From positions 3,038,001 through 3,102,000 of the forward strand of contig NC_007778.1 of the NCBI RefSeq assembly GCF_000013365.1: a stretch of DNA of 64,000 bases, read 5' to 3'. The number at the start of each line of letters is the position of its first letter. Within the stretch, counting starts at the first letter, position 1. The notes below the pieces were generated by a model. The model ran no database searches. It was not told where the DNA came from and saw only the letters and a list, made by a program, of their open reading frames with translations. The stretch comes from Rhodopseudomonas palustris HaA2. Lineage in GTDB: Bacteria; Pseudomonadota; Alphaproteobacteria; Rhizobiales; Xanthobacteraceae. This document shows positions 36,652 through 45,655 of this stretch, one piece after another. A program made the position numbers and the translations under genes.

Positions 36652-36987
36652 GCCTCACCTCACTTTGTAATGCAAAGTATACGTCCGTGCAAAGCAAATG
36701 CAAGCCCCTGGATTGCGAAAGCTGAGCGGGGAGTATTTGAACACCACTCTCCCTCCTCGGTGGCTGGATTGACCAGTCCGCCCGGCCGCGCCGTGTAAGG
36801 CCGGCCGCTTTCTTGTCCCTCTTAAGTAGGTCCATCAGCTTCCCTGAAGTCGCCCGGGCCCGCCCGTGGGACATGGCAGCATGGCACCGATGCGGTTGGC
36901 CGGTGCGGAATATTGCGGTAAGTCGCTGCCTCTCCTGGTTAGCGCACGCGGATGCGGGCCGAAACCGCATCTCACGGATCAGCACTC
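36652..36987. other. divergent intergenic region
   Basis: The region lies between the divergent uppS-bchE operon and the MFS gene. It holds the palindrome at 36662-36678 and the promoters of both sides. The part from 36740 to 36985 is of mixed composition; a short sequence resembling the T-arm of a tRNA (TTCAAAT on the minus strand near 36740) lacks pairing and is not a tRNA gene. I see no gene here. Confidence 0.5.
36662..36678 (-). promoter_or_regulatory. operator-like palindrome ahead of the uppS-bchE operon
   Basis: Perfect inverted repeat ACTTTG-TAATG-CAAAGT, 10 bases upstream of the ATG of the membrane protein gene. It is followed at 36685-36693 by CCGTGCAAA. It shares 15 of 17 positions with the site at the uppS start codon. 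The position at the operon's promoter end suggests autoregulation by the winged-helix protein encoded in the operon. Confidence 0.65.
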
Positions 36988-38289
36988 ATGGACGCCACAA
37001 ATTTCGTGCCCCCGGCAACCGCTGCCGGACGCGGCAGACCGTTGAATTCGCCCGCGCAGGTGTTGCTGGCGAGCCTGATCGGCACCACGGTCGAGTTCTT
37101 CGATTTCTATGTCTATGCCACCGCGGCCGTGCTGGTGTTTCCGACGCTGTTCTTCCCCAACAGCGATCCGACGACGGCGCTGCTGGCGTCGTTCGCGACG
37201 TTCTCGATCGCGTTTTTCGCCCGCCCACTCGGCGCCATTGTGTTCGGCCATTTCGGCGACAAGGTCGGCCGCAAGACCACGCTGGTCGCGGCCCTGCTGA
37301 CCATGGGGATTTCGACGGTGGTGATCGGCCTGCTGCCGAGCTACCACCAGATCGGCGTGCTGGCGCCGCTGATGCTGGCGCTCTGCCGGTTCGGCCAGGG
37401 CTTCGGCCTCGGCGGCGAATGGGGCGGCGCGGTGCTGCTCGCCACCGAGAACGCGCCCGACGGCAAGCGCAACTGGTACGGCATGTTTCCGCAACTCGGC
37501 GCCCCGGTCGGGCTGTTTCTGGCCTCCGGGGTGTTCTGGCTGCTGCTTCACTTCATGTCGCAGGACGCGCTGCTGAGCTGGGGCTGGCGCATCCCCTTCA
37601 TCGCCTCGATCGCGCTGATCGCGATCGGCCTGTGGGTGCGGCTGTCGATCACCGAGACACCCGAATTCCAGAAGGCGATCGACAAGGCCGAGCGCGTCTC
37701 GGTGCCGGTGCTGGAAGTGTTCCGCCATCACAAGCGCAACATGGCGATCAGCACCTTCATGGCGCTGATCACCTTCGTGGCGTTCTACATCTGCACCGCA
37801 TATCTGTTGTCCTACAACGTCAAGGTCGCCGGGGTGTCGTTCCGCGACGCGCTGCTGGTGCAGGTCTACGGCTCGGTGCTGTTCGGCCTCTCGACGATCG
37901 CCGCCGGCAAACTCGGCGACCGTTTCGGACGCCGTGCCCTGCTCCTCGGCAGCACGATCATCCTCGGCCTGTTCTCGTTCGCGCTGGAGCCGCTGCTGTC
38001 CGCTGGTCTGGTCGGCATCTACGCCTTCACCACCGTCGGCATGCTGCTGTTCGGCTTGAACTACGGCGTGATCGGCGCGGCATTGGCGGCGCCGTTCCCG
38101 ACGAGGGTGCGCTACACCGGCTCGTCGATCACCTTCAACATGGCCGGCATTTTCGGTGCGTCGCTGGCGCCCTACATCGCGACCTGGTTGCAGGCCAATT
38201 TCGGCCTGAGCTATGTCGGCTACTATCAGTTGGCGGCCGCACTGGTCTCGCTGCTCTGCATCTTCGCCGCGCGAAAGGCGGAGATCTGA
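36988..38289 (+). CDS. MFS transporter, metabolite:H+ symporter (MHS) type
   Basis: A 433-residue twelve-helix major facilitator protein of the ProP/KgtP/ShiA-like MHS family. The family features GTTVEFFDFYVYA in helix 1 (near residue 32) and GHFGDKVGRKT (loop 2-3, near 86) with a second copy GKLGDRFGRRA (loop 8-9, near 308) are present, and FGLGGEWGGAV lies in helix 4. Such proteins import osmolytes or carboxylates with protons. The substrate is not predictable. ATG at 36988 begins the family-like sequence; the frame is open to 36952. Confidence 0.9.
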   Translation: MDATNFVPPATAAGRGRPLNSPAQVLLASLIGTTVEFFDFYVYATAAVLVFPTLFFPNSDPTTALLASFATFSIAFFARPLGAIVFGHFGDKVGRKTTLVAALLTMGISTVVIGLLPSYHQIGVLAPLMLALCRFGQGFGLGGEWGGAVLLATENAPDGKRNWYGMFPQLGAPVGLFLASGVFWLLLHFMSQDALLSWGWRIPFIASIALIAIGLWVRLSITETPEFQKAIDKAERVSVPVLEVFRHHKRNMAISTFMALITFVAFYICTAYLLSYNVKVAGVSFRDALLVQVYGSVLFGLSTIAAGKLGDRFGRRALLLGSTIILGLFSFALEPLLSAGLVGIYAFTTVGMLLFGLNYGVIGAALAAPFPTRVRYTGSSITFNMAGIFGASLAPYIATWLQANFGLSYVGYYQLAAALVSLLCIFAARKAEI

Positions 38290-38486
38290 CAAGACGTCGT
38301 CCGGCAACGAGTCTGGGCGGCCGCTGGCAAGAACGCCGGCTCCCGCGGAAGCGGCAGCCGGCGCTGGTGGATGGCGCGGTACGTTGGGCAGCGCCATGCC
38401 TGTCAGGCGGCGGCCTTGCCCGCTCGCCCTTGGGGTACCGCAGCACTTGCGATCTCGGGGCGCCACCGAGGTCGGTTCAGAGTCGC

Positions 38487-39194
38487 CTAGCGTGGCCCAT
38501 GGCCGGTTTCGTTTTGCGGAATCAACGTTCTCAACTCCACGAGCGCTTCAAGCGCGATCTCGCAAGTCCGGTCGATGAATTCCTCGCCACGAGCCGTGGG
38601 GTTGATCACGTTGCGCATTTCGGCCTGATAGTCGTCTTTCACCAGATTCATTCGGTTGAGTGCCGCGGCCACCTCGGCGTCCGAGATTGCGGGACATTGC
38701 GCAACCTCGCGTAAGGCCTCCCGGTCATGCAGATAGATGGCGGCCAAATCAAATGCATCCCGCGGCGTGTACTGTGAGGCGCGGTACTTCAGTTTCTTGG
38801 TCGCGGTCTCGGCCACTCTCTCGGCAGAGATGATACGCTCTCCAAAACGAAGTTCGTAGGTCGGCCGATCGATGTAGGACGGCGCATTCAAGAAATCGAT
38901 CTCACCGACGTTACGAAGGATGAGTTTGAGATACTTGCCAGGCCAATTCCAGGTGTCGCACAGCGATTTGGTCACGGGGTTCACGTTCGGGGCCAGATTC
39001 TTCAACGCGGTGCTGGAATCGAGAAAGATATCCACGTCGTAGCTGATGCGGTGATCCAGGATTTGCGCCAACGCCGTACCGCCGCCGAACGTCCATATGG
39101 CTGGTGCGCCGGGCAGGCTATCGAGCGCGACCAGGGCTTTCTGCATCAGGTCTTGCCACTTCGAAGGAAGCCATTTCCCTGACCCATCTTTCAT
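38487..39194 (-). CDS. AbiEii/AbiGii-type nucleotidyltransferase (probable toxin)
   Basis: A 235-residue protein with DNA polymerase beta-type nucleotidyltransferase motifs of the AbiEii family: the glycine block FGGGTAL (residues 36-42), SYDVDIFL with metal Asp53 and Asp55, GEIDFL with Asp100, and the KKLKYR and RDAFDLA block (residues 133-151). All are in the order of type IV toxins, which transfer nucleotides to a target such as tRNA. GAGGGAG supports ATG at 39194. It starts 77 bases inside the end of the regulator gene, in another frame. The pair reads less GC-rich than the surroundings (32 of 60 in the bases from 38821, my count). Confidence 0.82.
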   Translation of the reverse strand: MKDGSGKWLPSKWQDLMQKALVALDSLPGAPAIWTFGGGTALAQILDHRISYDVDIFLDSSTALKNLAPNVNPVTKSLCDTWNWPGKYLKLILRNVGEIDFLNAPSYIDRPTYELRFGERIISAERVAETATKKLKYRASQYTPRDAFDLAAIYLHDREALREVAQCPAISDAEVAAALNRMNLVKDDYQAEMRNVINPTARGEEFIDRTCEIALEALVELRTLIPQNETGHGPR

Positions 39195-39825
39195 TCTCGG
39201 ACTCCCTCACCCGCCAGATATCAATCGCCTTCGACAAGTCGTTGAACGTCACCAATCGATCGAGCACGAGCTTGTGGATCACGGACACATCCACCTCGTC
39301 GAACAGAGCCTGCACATAGACCCGCCATCTCGGGTCGGACACTTCGCCTTTCAGGCAGGCGATCAAAGTCTTTTCATCGATGCGGAACGGCATGGGCGTG
39401 TTGATCGTGGTCACCGCCGTCGTGAGATTGTCGAATGCCGGCTTCGACGTGGAATCGGCATTGTCGCGCCGCGGACGCTTGGTGACCACGCCGTCGAATA
39501 ATCTGGCGTTGTCGTCGCCCCATTTGCGAAGAGGCTCCAGCGCATGAGCGAGGGTTTCGCCGATGGGACTGAGCGCGTAGTCGACCCGCGGCGGGACTTC
39601 CTTGTAGTCCGTGCGCTTCACGAGGCCGTCCGCCTCCAATTCTCTCAACTGCTGGGTCAGCACCTTTTCGCTTGCGTGACGCACAGCCCTTTTCAATTCA
39701 CCGAACCGCTTGGGGCCGCGCAGAAGGACATGCAGAATGAACGGTTTCCACTTCCCGCGGAGGACCTGAAAAGTGGTGTCGAGCCCGCAATCGCGCGCCG
39801 AAATGGACGGAGTATCGACTTGCAT
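39118..39825 (-). CDS. HxlR-type regulator with unusual C-terminal extension (probable antitoxin)
   Basis: A 235-residue protein. Residues 1-105 are a complete HxlR winged-helix domain: conserved Cys13, then VLRGKWKPFILHVLLRGPKR, the recognition helix region ASEKVLTQQLRELEADGLV, and the EVPPRVDYALSPIGETL wing. HxlR proteins are normally 105-130 residues. Residues 106-142 are a linker, and 143-235 a charged, mostly helical domain that I do not recognise. The frame overlaps the AbiEii-like gene by 77 bases. Known AbiE antitoxins have a winged-helix N-terminus and an unrelated C-terminal domain, so this looks like an analogous antitoxin built on HxlR; that is inference. Confidence 0.75.
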   Translation of the reverse strand: MQVDTPSISARDCGLDTTFQVLRGKWKPFILHVLLRGPKRFGELKRAVRHASEKVLTQQLRELEADGLVKRTDYKEVPPRVDYALSPIGETLAHALEPLRKWGDDNARLFDGVVTKRPRRDNADSTSKPAFDNLTTAVTTINTPMPFRIDEKTLIACLKGEVSDPRWRVYVQALFDEVDVSVIHKLVLDRLVTFNDLSKAIDIWRVRESENERWVREMASFEVARPDAESPGRAR

Positions 39826-39829
39826 TCTG

Positions 39830-39853
39830 TATACTTACAAAAGATATGGTATA
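39830..39853 (-). promoter_or_regulatory. inverted repeat ahead of the HxlR/AbiEii pair
   Basis: TATAC-N14-GTATA (39830-39834 and 39849-39853) ends five bases before the HxlR start codon. The inner sequence TTACAAAAGATATG recalls the TTAC..AAAA..GTAA-like sites of HxlR proteins. The very short distance to the ATG leaves no room for a ribosome site, so the transcript may be leaderless or the ATG weakly translated. Autoregulation is likely but not shown. Confidence 0.45.
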
Positions 39854-39994
39854 GGTCAAATGGAAAGTCATAGCCGACCTGGCGGGACGGCCTTTGGCTT
39901 GGTCGCTTGATCCGACGAACGGCGGCGCGGCGCGGGGCCGGGCCTCGAACAACCCGCCTGCCCTGGTCAGCGTCCCCGCCGGCGATCCGCGCGT

Positions 39995-40993
39995 TCAGGA
40001 CGTCGCGCGGATTTGCCGGGGCGTGACGCCGAAGCGGCGGCGGAACGCCGTGGAAAAATTGCCGGGTGTCTTGTATCCGGCGAGGTAGGCGGCCTCGCCC
40101 ACGGAGATGCCGTCGCGTTCGAGCGCCGCCCTGGCGCGGTCGAGTTTCCGGCTGCGGACGTATTCGAAGACGGTCACGCCGTACAGCAGGCGAAAGGCGC
40201 GCTGCAGGCTGCCGGAATTGAGGCCCGCGGCCGCCGCGATCGACGGCAGCATCAGTTCGTGATCGAGATTGGCGTCGATGAAGTCACAGGCGCGCCGCAC
40301 GCTGCGGTGATGAGTCGGATGGATCGTCGCGCTTCCAGATTGTGCCGGCGCATCCGAGATCGCCAGCAGTGCCTCCGACACCACGTCGATCGCGCGCGAC
40401 TCGTAGTACAGCTTCTGCAGCGGCGCGGCGAACAGCGGCGGGCCGAGGATCTGTTCGGCGAGCGTGATCAGACGCGGCGACGCCGTCCAGCGCAAGGTGG
40501 CCAGATGTGTGCGGGAGAAGCGCAGGATCGCCGCGCATTCGGGTGAACTCAGCAGGGCCTGCTGGTCGAGCCATTCCGGCGTGATCGTGACGTTGAGCTT
40601 GCGGATCCGGGCGCCCTTCACCGATCGTCGGACGAAGCTGTCGGACTCGGAGCGCGCGACCACGATGGCTTCGATATCGCGCGCGTCCTCGGTCCGCGGC
40701 CCCATCTCGATCAGGCGCCCGCCGAACCAGGCGTCGATGTGTCCTCTCAGAAACAGCGCGATCGTCAGGCCTGGATGCTGCACGGCCTCGGTGTGGAGAT
40801 CATGGACTTCGCGGGTGTTCGAGGTGTGCAGCGCCAGCCCGGAGCGCAACTGAACGCGCTGGAATTCGCCGACGAGGATCGGATCGCGCCCGCCGACGCC
40901 GGGTGTGACGAGCCGCAACTCGCTGCCGGATGCGCCGGCGAAACGCTCGAGATCGTCGGCGCAGACGACTTTCGACAGTCGTTCCGGAAGCAT
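39995..40993 (-). CDS. AraC family regulator of siderophore-type uptake
   Basis: A 332-residue AraC-type regulator. The C-terminal DNA-binding domain (about residues 235-332) contains two helix-turn-helices, with LPSIAAAAGLNSGSLQRAFR and ISVGEAAYLAGYKTPGNFS, and ends with the PRQIRATS-type tail. The N-terminal 230 residues are a PchR-like ligand-sensing domain. ATG at 40993 begins the conserved part; the frame extends to 41149. It is divergent from the TonB receptor gene, as is usual for PchR-like iron regulators activated by the siderophore. Confidence 0.87.
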   Translation of the reverse strand: MLPERLSKVVCADDLERFAGASGSELRLVTPGVGGRDPILVGEFQRVQLRSGLALHTSNTREVHDLHTEAVQHPGLTIALFLRGHIDAWFGGRLIEMGPRTEDARDIEAIVVARSESDSFVRRSVKGARIRKLNVTITPEWLDQQALLSSPECAAILRFSRTHLATLRWTASPRLITLAEQILGPPLFAAPLQKLYYESRAIDVVSEALLAISDAPAQSGSATIHPTHHRSVRRACDFIDANLDHELMLPSIAAAAGLNSGSLQRAFRLLYGVTVFEYVRSRKLDRARAALERDGISVGEAAYLAGYKTPGNFSTAFRRRFGVTPRQIRATS

Positions 40994-41238
40994 TTGGAAA
41001 TCCCGAAGTGACAGCGCTTGAAGTCGCGAGAGTACCACGCTTGTTGCCGCGAACGAGCAGGTCGATGCTACAACCGCTCTAGATTGCCGCCGATCACCGT
41101 CGTCCGCGATGTTCTGGAACGCTTTTAAGTTTCGGCAGAGAAGATTCACGTCGGCGCAAAGCTATCGCTCTGGCTGCGACCCGGCGGCTGCCGTAACTGA
41201 GATGAGACTTCGGTTTCACGAACGGCGGGGAATAAGTG

Positions 41239-43374
41239 ATGCAAGATCGGACAACCGCGAGCCGGCACGCGCTCTCGATGGCCGGCGGATGGGCTGCGGC
41301 GGTCGGAATGGGCGGCGCGAGCGCGCTCACGATTCTGTCGGTGGTCGCCGCGACGCCCGCATTCGGACAGACCGCCACCGCCTCGCCCACGGCCGAGCGC
41401 GCGATCTCGCTCGATGTCATCACGGTCACCGGCGAGAAGATCGAGCGCGACCAGAAGAACACGGCGTCGTCGGTTTCGGTGATCACCGGCAAGGACATCG
41501 AAAAGGAAAAGACCGGCGACGCCACGGTCAGCGAAGTGGTCGCCGGGGTGCCCAACGTGGTCTACACCGACACGGTCAGCGCACCGGTGATCCGCGGCCA
41601 GGATACGCAGGGTCCCCTCACCGGCCAGTATTCGTTCTGGGGTGGCACCGTTCCGCGCGCGACCATCAATCTCGACGGGCACTATCTCAACTACAGCGAG
41701 TACTATTTCGGCGCCACCTCCGTCTGGGACGTGAAGAGCGTCGAGGTCTTCCGCGGGCCGCAGACCACGTCGCAGGGCGCCAACGCCATCGCCGGCGCCA
41801 TCATCGTCAATACCAAGGATCCGACCTTCAAGCCGGAAGGCGCCTATCAGGCGGAGATCGGCAGCTACAACACGCGGCGTACTTCGGTGATGGTGTCGGG
41901 GCCGTTGGTGGAAAACCAGTTGGCTGCGCGCCTCGCCATCGACTACTCCGCCCGTGACACCTTCATCGACTACGTCAGTCCGAATTTCCAGAAGGGGCAA
42001 ACGGACCAGGACTTCCGGGCGCTCAACGCGCGGTTCAAGCTGCTGTGGCTGCCGACGGAGATCTCCGGCCTGGAGGCGAAGCTCACTTACGCGCACAATG
42101 CCAGCAACCGGCCGGGCCAGGAAGCGGCGTCCGCGCCCTACGAGAACCTGCAGCACGTCACGACGACGATGCCGACCTGGAATCAGACCACCGACACCGG
42201 AATCTTCGATCTCAAATACGACTTCTACAACGGCTTCAAGCTGTTCAATCAGACGCAATACACCAACTCGTCGGTTCACCGCGTTGCTCCCGTCGCCTCG
42301 AACGGCAATGCCGACATCGAACAGCGCAATGTTTCGAACGAGACGCGCGTCACCTTCGGCGACCAGAGCACCGTCCTCAGCGGACTTGCCGGCGTCTATT
42401 ACGGCTACACCAAGACCGACGAAGTGCTTTATCTCAGCGGGCTTTCCACCTTCGACGATCGCAAGAGCAATCTCGGCGTGTTCGGTGAACTGACCTACAA
42501 GCTGACGGATCGCTGGACGTTGAACGGCGGCTTGCGCACCCAGCACGATCATATCCAGCGTCTCGGCGTTTCGGTCTACGCCCCCGGCCCTGTCGACTAC
42601 GACAACACCTTCACGGTATTGTTGCCGAAAATGTCGCTCGCTTATGCGCTGACGCCGGGCTGGACCGTCGGCGCGCTGGTCAGCCGCGGCTACAATCCCG
42701 GCGGCGTCTCGCTCAACCTCAACTCCCGGCAATGGATGTCGTTCGAGGACGAGTCGCTGTGGAACTACGAGCTGTTCACGCGCGCGAACCTGCTGAACGA
42801 CACGCTCACGTTGAACAGCAACGTGTTCTACATGGATTTCAAGAACGCCCAGTACAACATCCCGGTCGTCATCTCGACCGGGGTCGCGCAGACCTACGTC
42901 ATCAACGCGGAGAAGGCGCACGCCTACGGCCTGGAGGTCGGCATCGACTATCGGGTGCTGCAAGGCCTGACGCTCAAGGCGGGAGCCGGCGTGCTGCAGA
43001 CCAAGATCGACCAGATCTCCAGCAACGTCAGCTACGAGGGCAATGAATTCGCGAAATCGCCTGGCTACATGCTCAGTTTCGGCGCCAGCTGGGACGCGAC
43101 CGACAAGCTCAACGTGTCCGGCGAGGTGCGCCATCTCGACAGATACTATTCCGACGTCGCGAACACCGTAAAATACTCGATTGATCCCTATACCATCGCC
43201 GATGTGCGCGTCAGCTATCAGTTTCACCAGCTCGCGCAGGTCTACGGCTACGTCAAGAACGTCTTCGACGAGCGCGCTCCGACCTATATGCAGGAGAACC
43301 GCGGCATCGGCGGCACCGAGGCCAGCATGACTGCGCCCCGAATGTTCGGCATCGGCCTGCGGGGGACGTTTTGA
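41239..43374 (+). CDS. TonB-dependent receptor (siderophore type)
   Basis: A 711-residue outer-membrane receptor. After a long signal sequence (to GQTATA near residue 48) comes the ISLDVITVTGEK region (TonB-box-like), a plug domain (about 70-190) with the VEVFRGPQTTSQGANAIAGA block, and a 22-strand barrel ending in aromatic F. It binds and imports a ferric siderophore or other metal complex with TonB energy. GTG at 41236 immediately precedes the chosen ATG. The ABC transporter genes follow on the same strand. Confidence 0.93.
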   Translation: MQDRTTASRHALSMAGGWAAAVGMGGASALTILSVVAATPAFGQTATASPTAERAISLDVITVTGEKIERDQKNTASSVSVITGKDIEKEKTGDATVSEVVAGVPNVVYTDTVSAPVIRGQDTQGPLTGQYSFWGGTVPRATINLDGHYLNYSEYYFGATSVWDVKSVEVFRGPQTTSQGANAIAGAIIVNTKDPTFKPEGAYQAEIGSYNTRRTSVMVSGPLVENQLAARLAIDYSARDTFIDYVSPNFQKGQTDQDFRALNARFKLLWLPTEISGLEAKLTYAHNASNRPGQEAASAPYENLQHVTTTMPTWNQTTDTGIFDLKYDFYNGFKLFNQTQYTNSSVHRVAPVASNGNADIEQRNVSNETRVTFGDQSTVLSGLAGVYYGYTKTDEVLYLSGLSTFDDRKSNLGVFGELTYKLTDRWTLNGGLRTQHDHIQRLGVSVYAPGPVDYDNTFTVLLPKMSLAYALTPGWTVGALVSRGYNPGGVSLNLNSRQWMSFEDESLWNYELFTRANLLNDTLTLNSNVFYMDFKNAQYNIPVVISTGVAQTYVINAEKAHAYGLEVGIDYRVLQGLTLKAGAGVLQTKIDQISSNVSYEGNEFAKSPGYMLSFGASWDATDKLNVSGEVRHLDRYYSDVANTVKYSIDPYTIADVRVSYQFHQLAQVYGYVKNVFDERAPTYMQENRGIGGTEASMTAPRMFGIGLRGTF

Positions 43375-43466
43375 CCGGCGCGACGCCGACACCGTCGGGT
43401 GCCGGCGCGGCGACGCGGTCGGCGCTGGTTCCCGAGCCGCGCTCCGTTCCAGCGCGGGGCATCGGC

Positions 43467-44600
43467 ATGAGATCGACGATGGCGATCGTGGCCGCCCTCG
43501 TGTGGGGGCTGCTGGGCGCCGCCGGTCCGGTCGCGGCCGAGACGACCGTCACCGTTCGCGACGTGGCCGGACGCGAAGTCACGCTGGTGACTCCAGTGAA
43601 ACGGATCCTGCTCGGCGAAGGTCGTCAGTTCCTCGCGCTCGCCTTGCTGCATCCGGATCCGGAATCGCTGCTGGCGGCGTGGTCGGGCGATATGCGGCGG
43701 CAGGACAAGGTGCTGTATCAGCAATATCTGGCGAAGTTTCCCGGCCTCGGCCGGGTTCCGCTGGTGAGCACCGGCAGTCCGGATACGTTCTCCGTTGAAC
43801 AGGCGCTCGCCGCGGCCCCCGAGGTCGCAATCCTGAGCGGAGGCTTCGGTCCGTCGCAGCGCTCCGACGACGTCGTCCGCAAACTGGAGTCGGCCGGTGT
43901 GCCGGTGGTGTTCATCGATTTTGTCGAGCAACCGCTGCGAAACACCGTTCCCAGCATCCGGTTGCTCGGACAATTGCTCGGCCGGGAGGCGCGCGCCGAG
44001 GAGTTCATCGGGTTCTATCAGTCGCATATGGACCGCATCACCAACCGTCTGGCAGCCGCCAAGCCGGCGCTGCCGAATGTGCTGATGCATGCCCATGCCG
44101 GCCATCAGGATTGCTGCAATTCGCCGGGACGGGCCACCATCGGCGCTTTCGTCGATGTCGCCGGCGGCCACAATATCGCGACCGATGTGCTGAAGCGGCC
44201 GGTCGGGCATCTCAGCCGCGAATACGTCATCTCCCGCAATCCCGACGTCTATGTCGGCACCGGGGGCATGCATCTGGAGGCGTTGGGCGGATTGGTGATG
44301 GGACCGGGCGTCGACGCCGCGCGGTCGCGGCGTTTGCTCGCCTCGGTGGTGAGCAAGCCCGGCCTTGCCGGCCTGAGCGCGGTCCGCAACGGCCGGGTTC
44401 ACGGCATCTGGCATCTGTTCAACAACATGCCGCTGAACGTGCTGGCGGTCGAAGCGATGGCGAAATGGTTTCATCCGGAGCTGTTCGCCGACGTCGATCC
44501 CGACGCCAGCCTGCGCGAACTCAACGAGCGCTTTTTGCCGGTGCCGATGCAGGGCACGTTCTGGGTCAGCGTCGACGATGTCGGAGCGCGCAGCCGATGA
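43467..44600 (+). CDS. ABC transporter substrate-binding protein (ferric siderophore/heme family)
   Basis: A 377-residue periplasmic binding protein of the FepB/BtuF/TroA fold. Signal peptide MRSTMAIVAALVWGLLGAAG-PVAAE, then the family start TTVTVRDVAGREVTLVTPVK. A Cys-Cys pair in GHQDCCNSPG near residue 250 is unusual and may hold a disulfide or bind metal. The frame is open back to TTG at 43371, which overlaps the stop of the receptor gene, and coupling from there is a possible alternative. It delivers the ferric complex to the membrane permease. Confidence 0.87.
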   Translation: MRSTMAIVAALVWGLLGAAGPVAAETTVTVRDVAGREVTLVTPVKRILLGEGRQFLALALLHPDPESLLAAWSGDMRRQDKVLYQQYLAKFPGLGRVPLVSTGSPDTFSVEQALAAAPEVAILSGGFGPSQRSDDVVRKLESAGVPVVFIDFVEQPLRNTVPSIRLLGQLLGREARAEEFIGFYQSHMDRITNRLAAAKPALPNVLMHAHAGHQDCCNSPGRATIGAFVDVAGGHNIATDVLKRPVGHLSREYVISRNPDVYVGTGGMHLEALGGLVMGPGVDAARSRRLLASVVSKPGLAGLSAVRNGRVHGIWHLFNNMPLNVLAVEAMAKWFHPELFADVDPDASLRELNERFLPVPMQGTFWVSVDDVGARSR

Positions 44601-45655
44601 CCGATCTCACCGCCGTCGCCCGATCCGCCGTCGCCGGACATCTGCGGCAGACCCGACGGCGCGCGGCGATCGTGATTGGGCTGCTGATCGCGGCCGCGCT
44701 GGCGCTGCAGCTCGACATCGGCACCGGGCCGTCGGCGCTCACGACGATGGATCTGCTGCGCGGGCTGTTCGATCCGTCGAGCCTCAGCCGGTCATCGGCG
44801 GTGATCGTCTGGGAGATCCGGTTGCCGCAGGCGCTGATGGCGGCGCTGGTCGGCGCGGCGCTGGCGGTCGCCGGCGCGGAGCTGCAGACTATTCTCGCCA
44901 ACCCGCTGGCCAGCCCGTTCACGCTCGGCATGTCGTCGGCGGCGACGTTCGGCGCGGCGGTCGCAATCGTGCTCGGCATCGGCATTCCGGGCGTCCCCCG
45001 CATCGGCATCATTTCCACCAATGCGTTCGTGTTCGCGTTCGGCTCGGCGTTGCTCATCCAGTTGCTCGGCCGGCTGCGCGGCACCGACGGGCAGACCCAT
45101 GTGCTGTTCGGCATCGCGCTGTTCTTCACCTTCAATGCGCTGGTCGCGATCATGCAATTCATCGCCACCGAACAGGCTCTGCAGCAATTGGTGTTCTGGA
45201 CGCTGGGCAGCGTCACCCGCGCCAACATGGAGAGCGTCGCGATCCTGGCGGTCGTGCTGTTGCTGGTGTTTCCGCTGGCGATGGCGTCGTCGTGGCAGCT
45301 CACCGCGCTGCGGCTCGGACAGGAGCGCGCCTCGAGCTTCGGCGTCAATGTCCGTAACCTGAAACTGTTCGCGCTGCTGCGGGTGAGCGCACTCACCGGC
45401 GCCGCCGTAGCGTTTGTCGGCACCATCGCCTTCATCGGACTGGTCGGGCCGCATATCGCGCGGCTGCTGGTCGGCGAGGATCATCGTTTCTTTCTGCCGG
45501 CCAGCGCCTGCGCCGGCGCGGTGGTGATGTCGCTGGCGTCGTGCGCTTCGAAGCTGGTGATCCCCGGCATCGTGCTGCCGATCGGTCTGGTCACCTCGCT
45601 GATCGGCGTGCCGTTCTTTCTGGCGTTGATCCTGATCCGGAAGGACCGCGGATGA
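44597..45655 (+). CDS. FecCD family ABC permease
   Basis: A 352-residue inner-membrane permease with about nine to ten helices, of the BtuC/FecD type that handles siderophores, heme and cobalamin. The ALAVAGAELQTILANPLASP block (residues 91-110) and the FIGLVGPHIARLLVGEDHR block near 278-296 (the cytoplasmic coupling region for the ATPase) are characteristic. It overlaps the binding protein gene by four bases (ATGA) and its stop overlaps the ATPase start. Confidence 0.95.
   Translation: MTDLTAVARSAVAGHLRQTRRRAAIVIGLLIAAALALQLDIGTGPSALTTMDLLRGLFDPSSLSRSSAVIVWEIRLPQALMAALVGAALAVAGAELQTILANPLASPFTLGMSSAATFGAAVAIVLGIGIPGVPRIGIISTNAFVFAFGSALLIQLLGRLRGTDGQTHVLFGIALFFTFNALVAIMQFIATEQALQQLVFWTLGSVTRANMESVAILAVVLLLVFPLAMASSWQLTALRLGQERASSFGVNVRNLKLFALLRVSALTGAAVAFVGTIAFIGLVGPHIARLLVGEDHRFFLPASACAGAVVMSLASCASKLVIPGIVLPIGLVTSLIGVPFFLALILIRKDRG

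Noticed and set aside
36736-36780. tRNA-like T-arm sequence (TTCAAAT) on the minus strand ahead of the uppS-bchE operon
   Set aside because: The flanking bases do not form the five-base T stem and no acceptor or anticodon arm could be found, so it is not a tRNA gene.
40994-41238. Irr or Fur box upstream of the TonB receptor gene
   Set aside because: I searched by eye for TTTAGAA-type and GATAAT-type sites and saw none.
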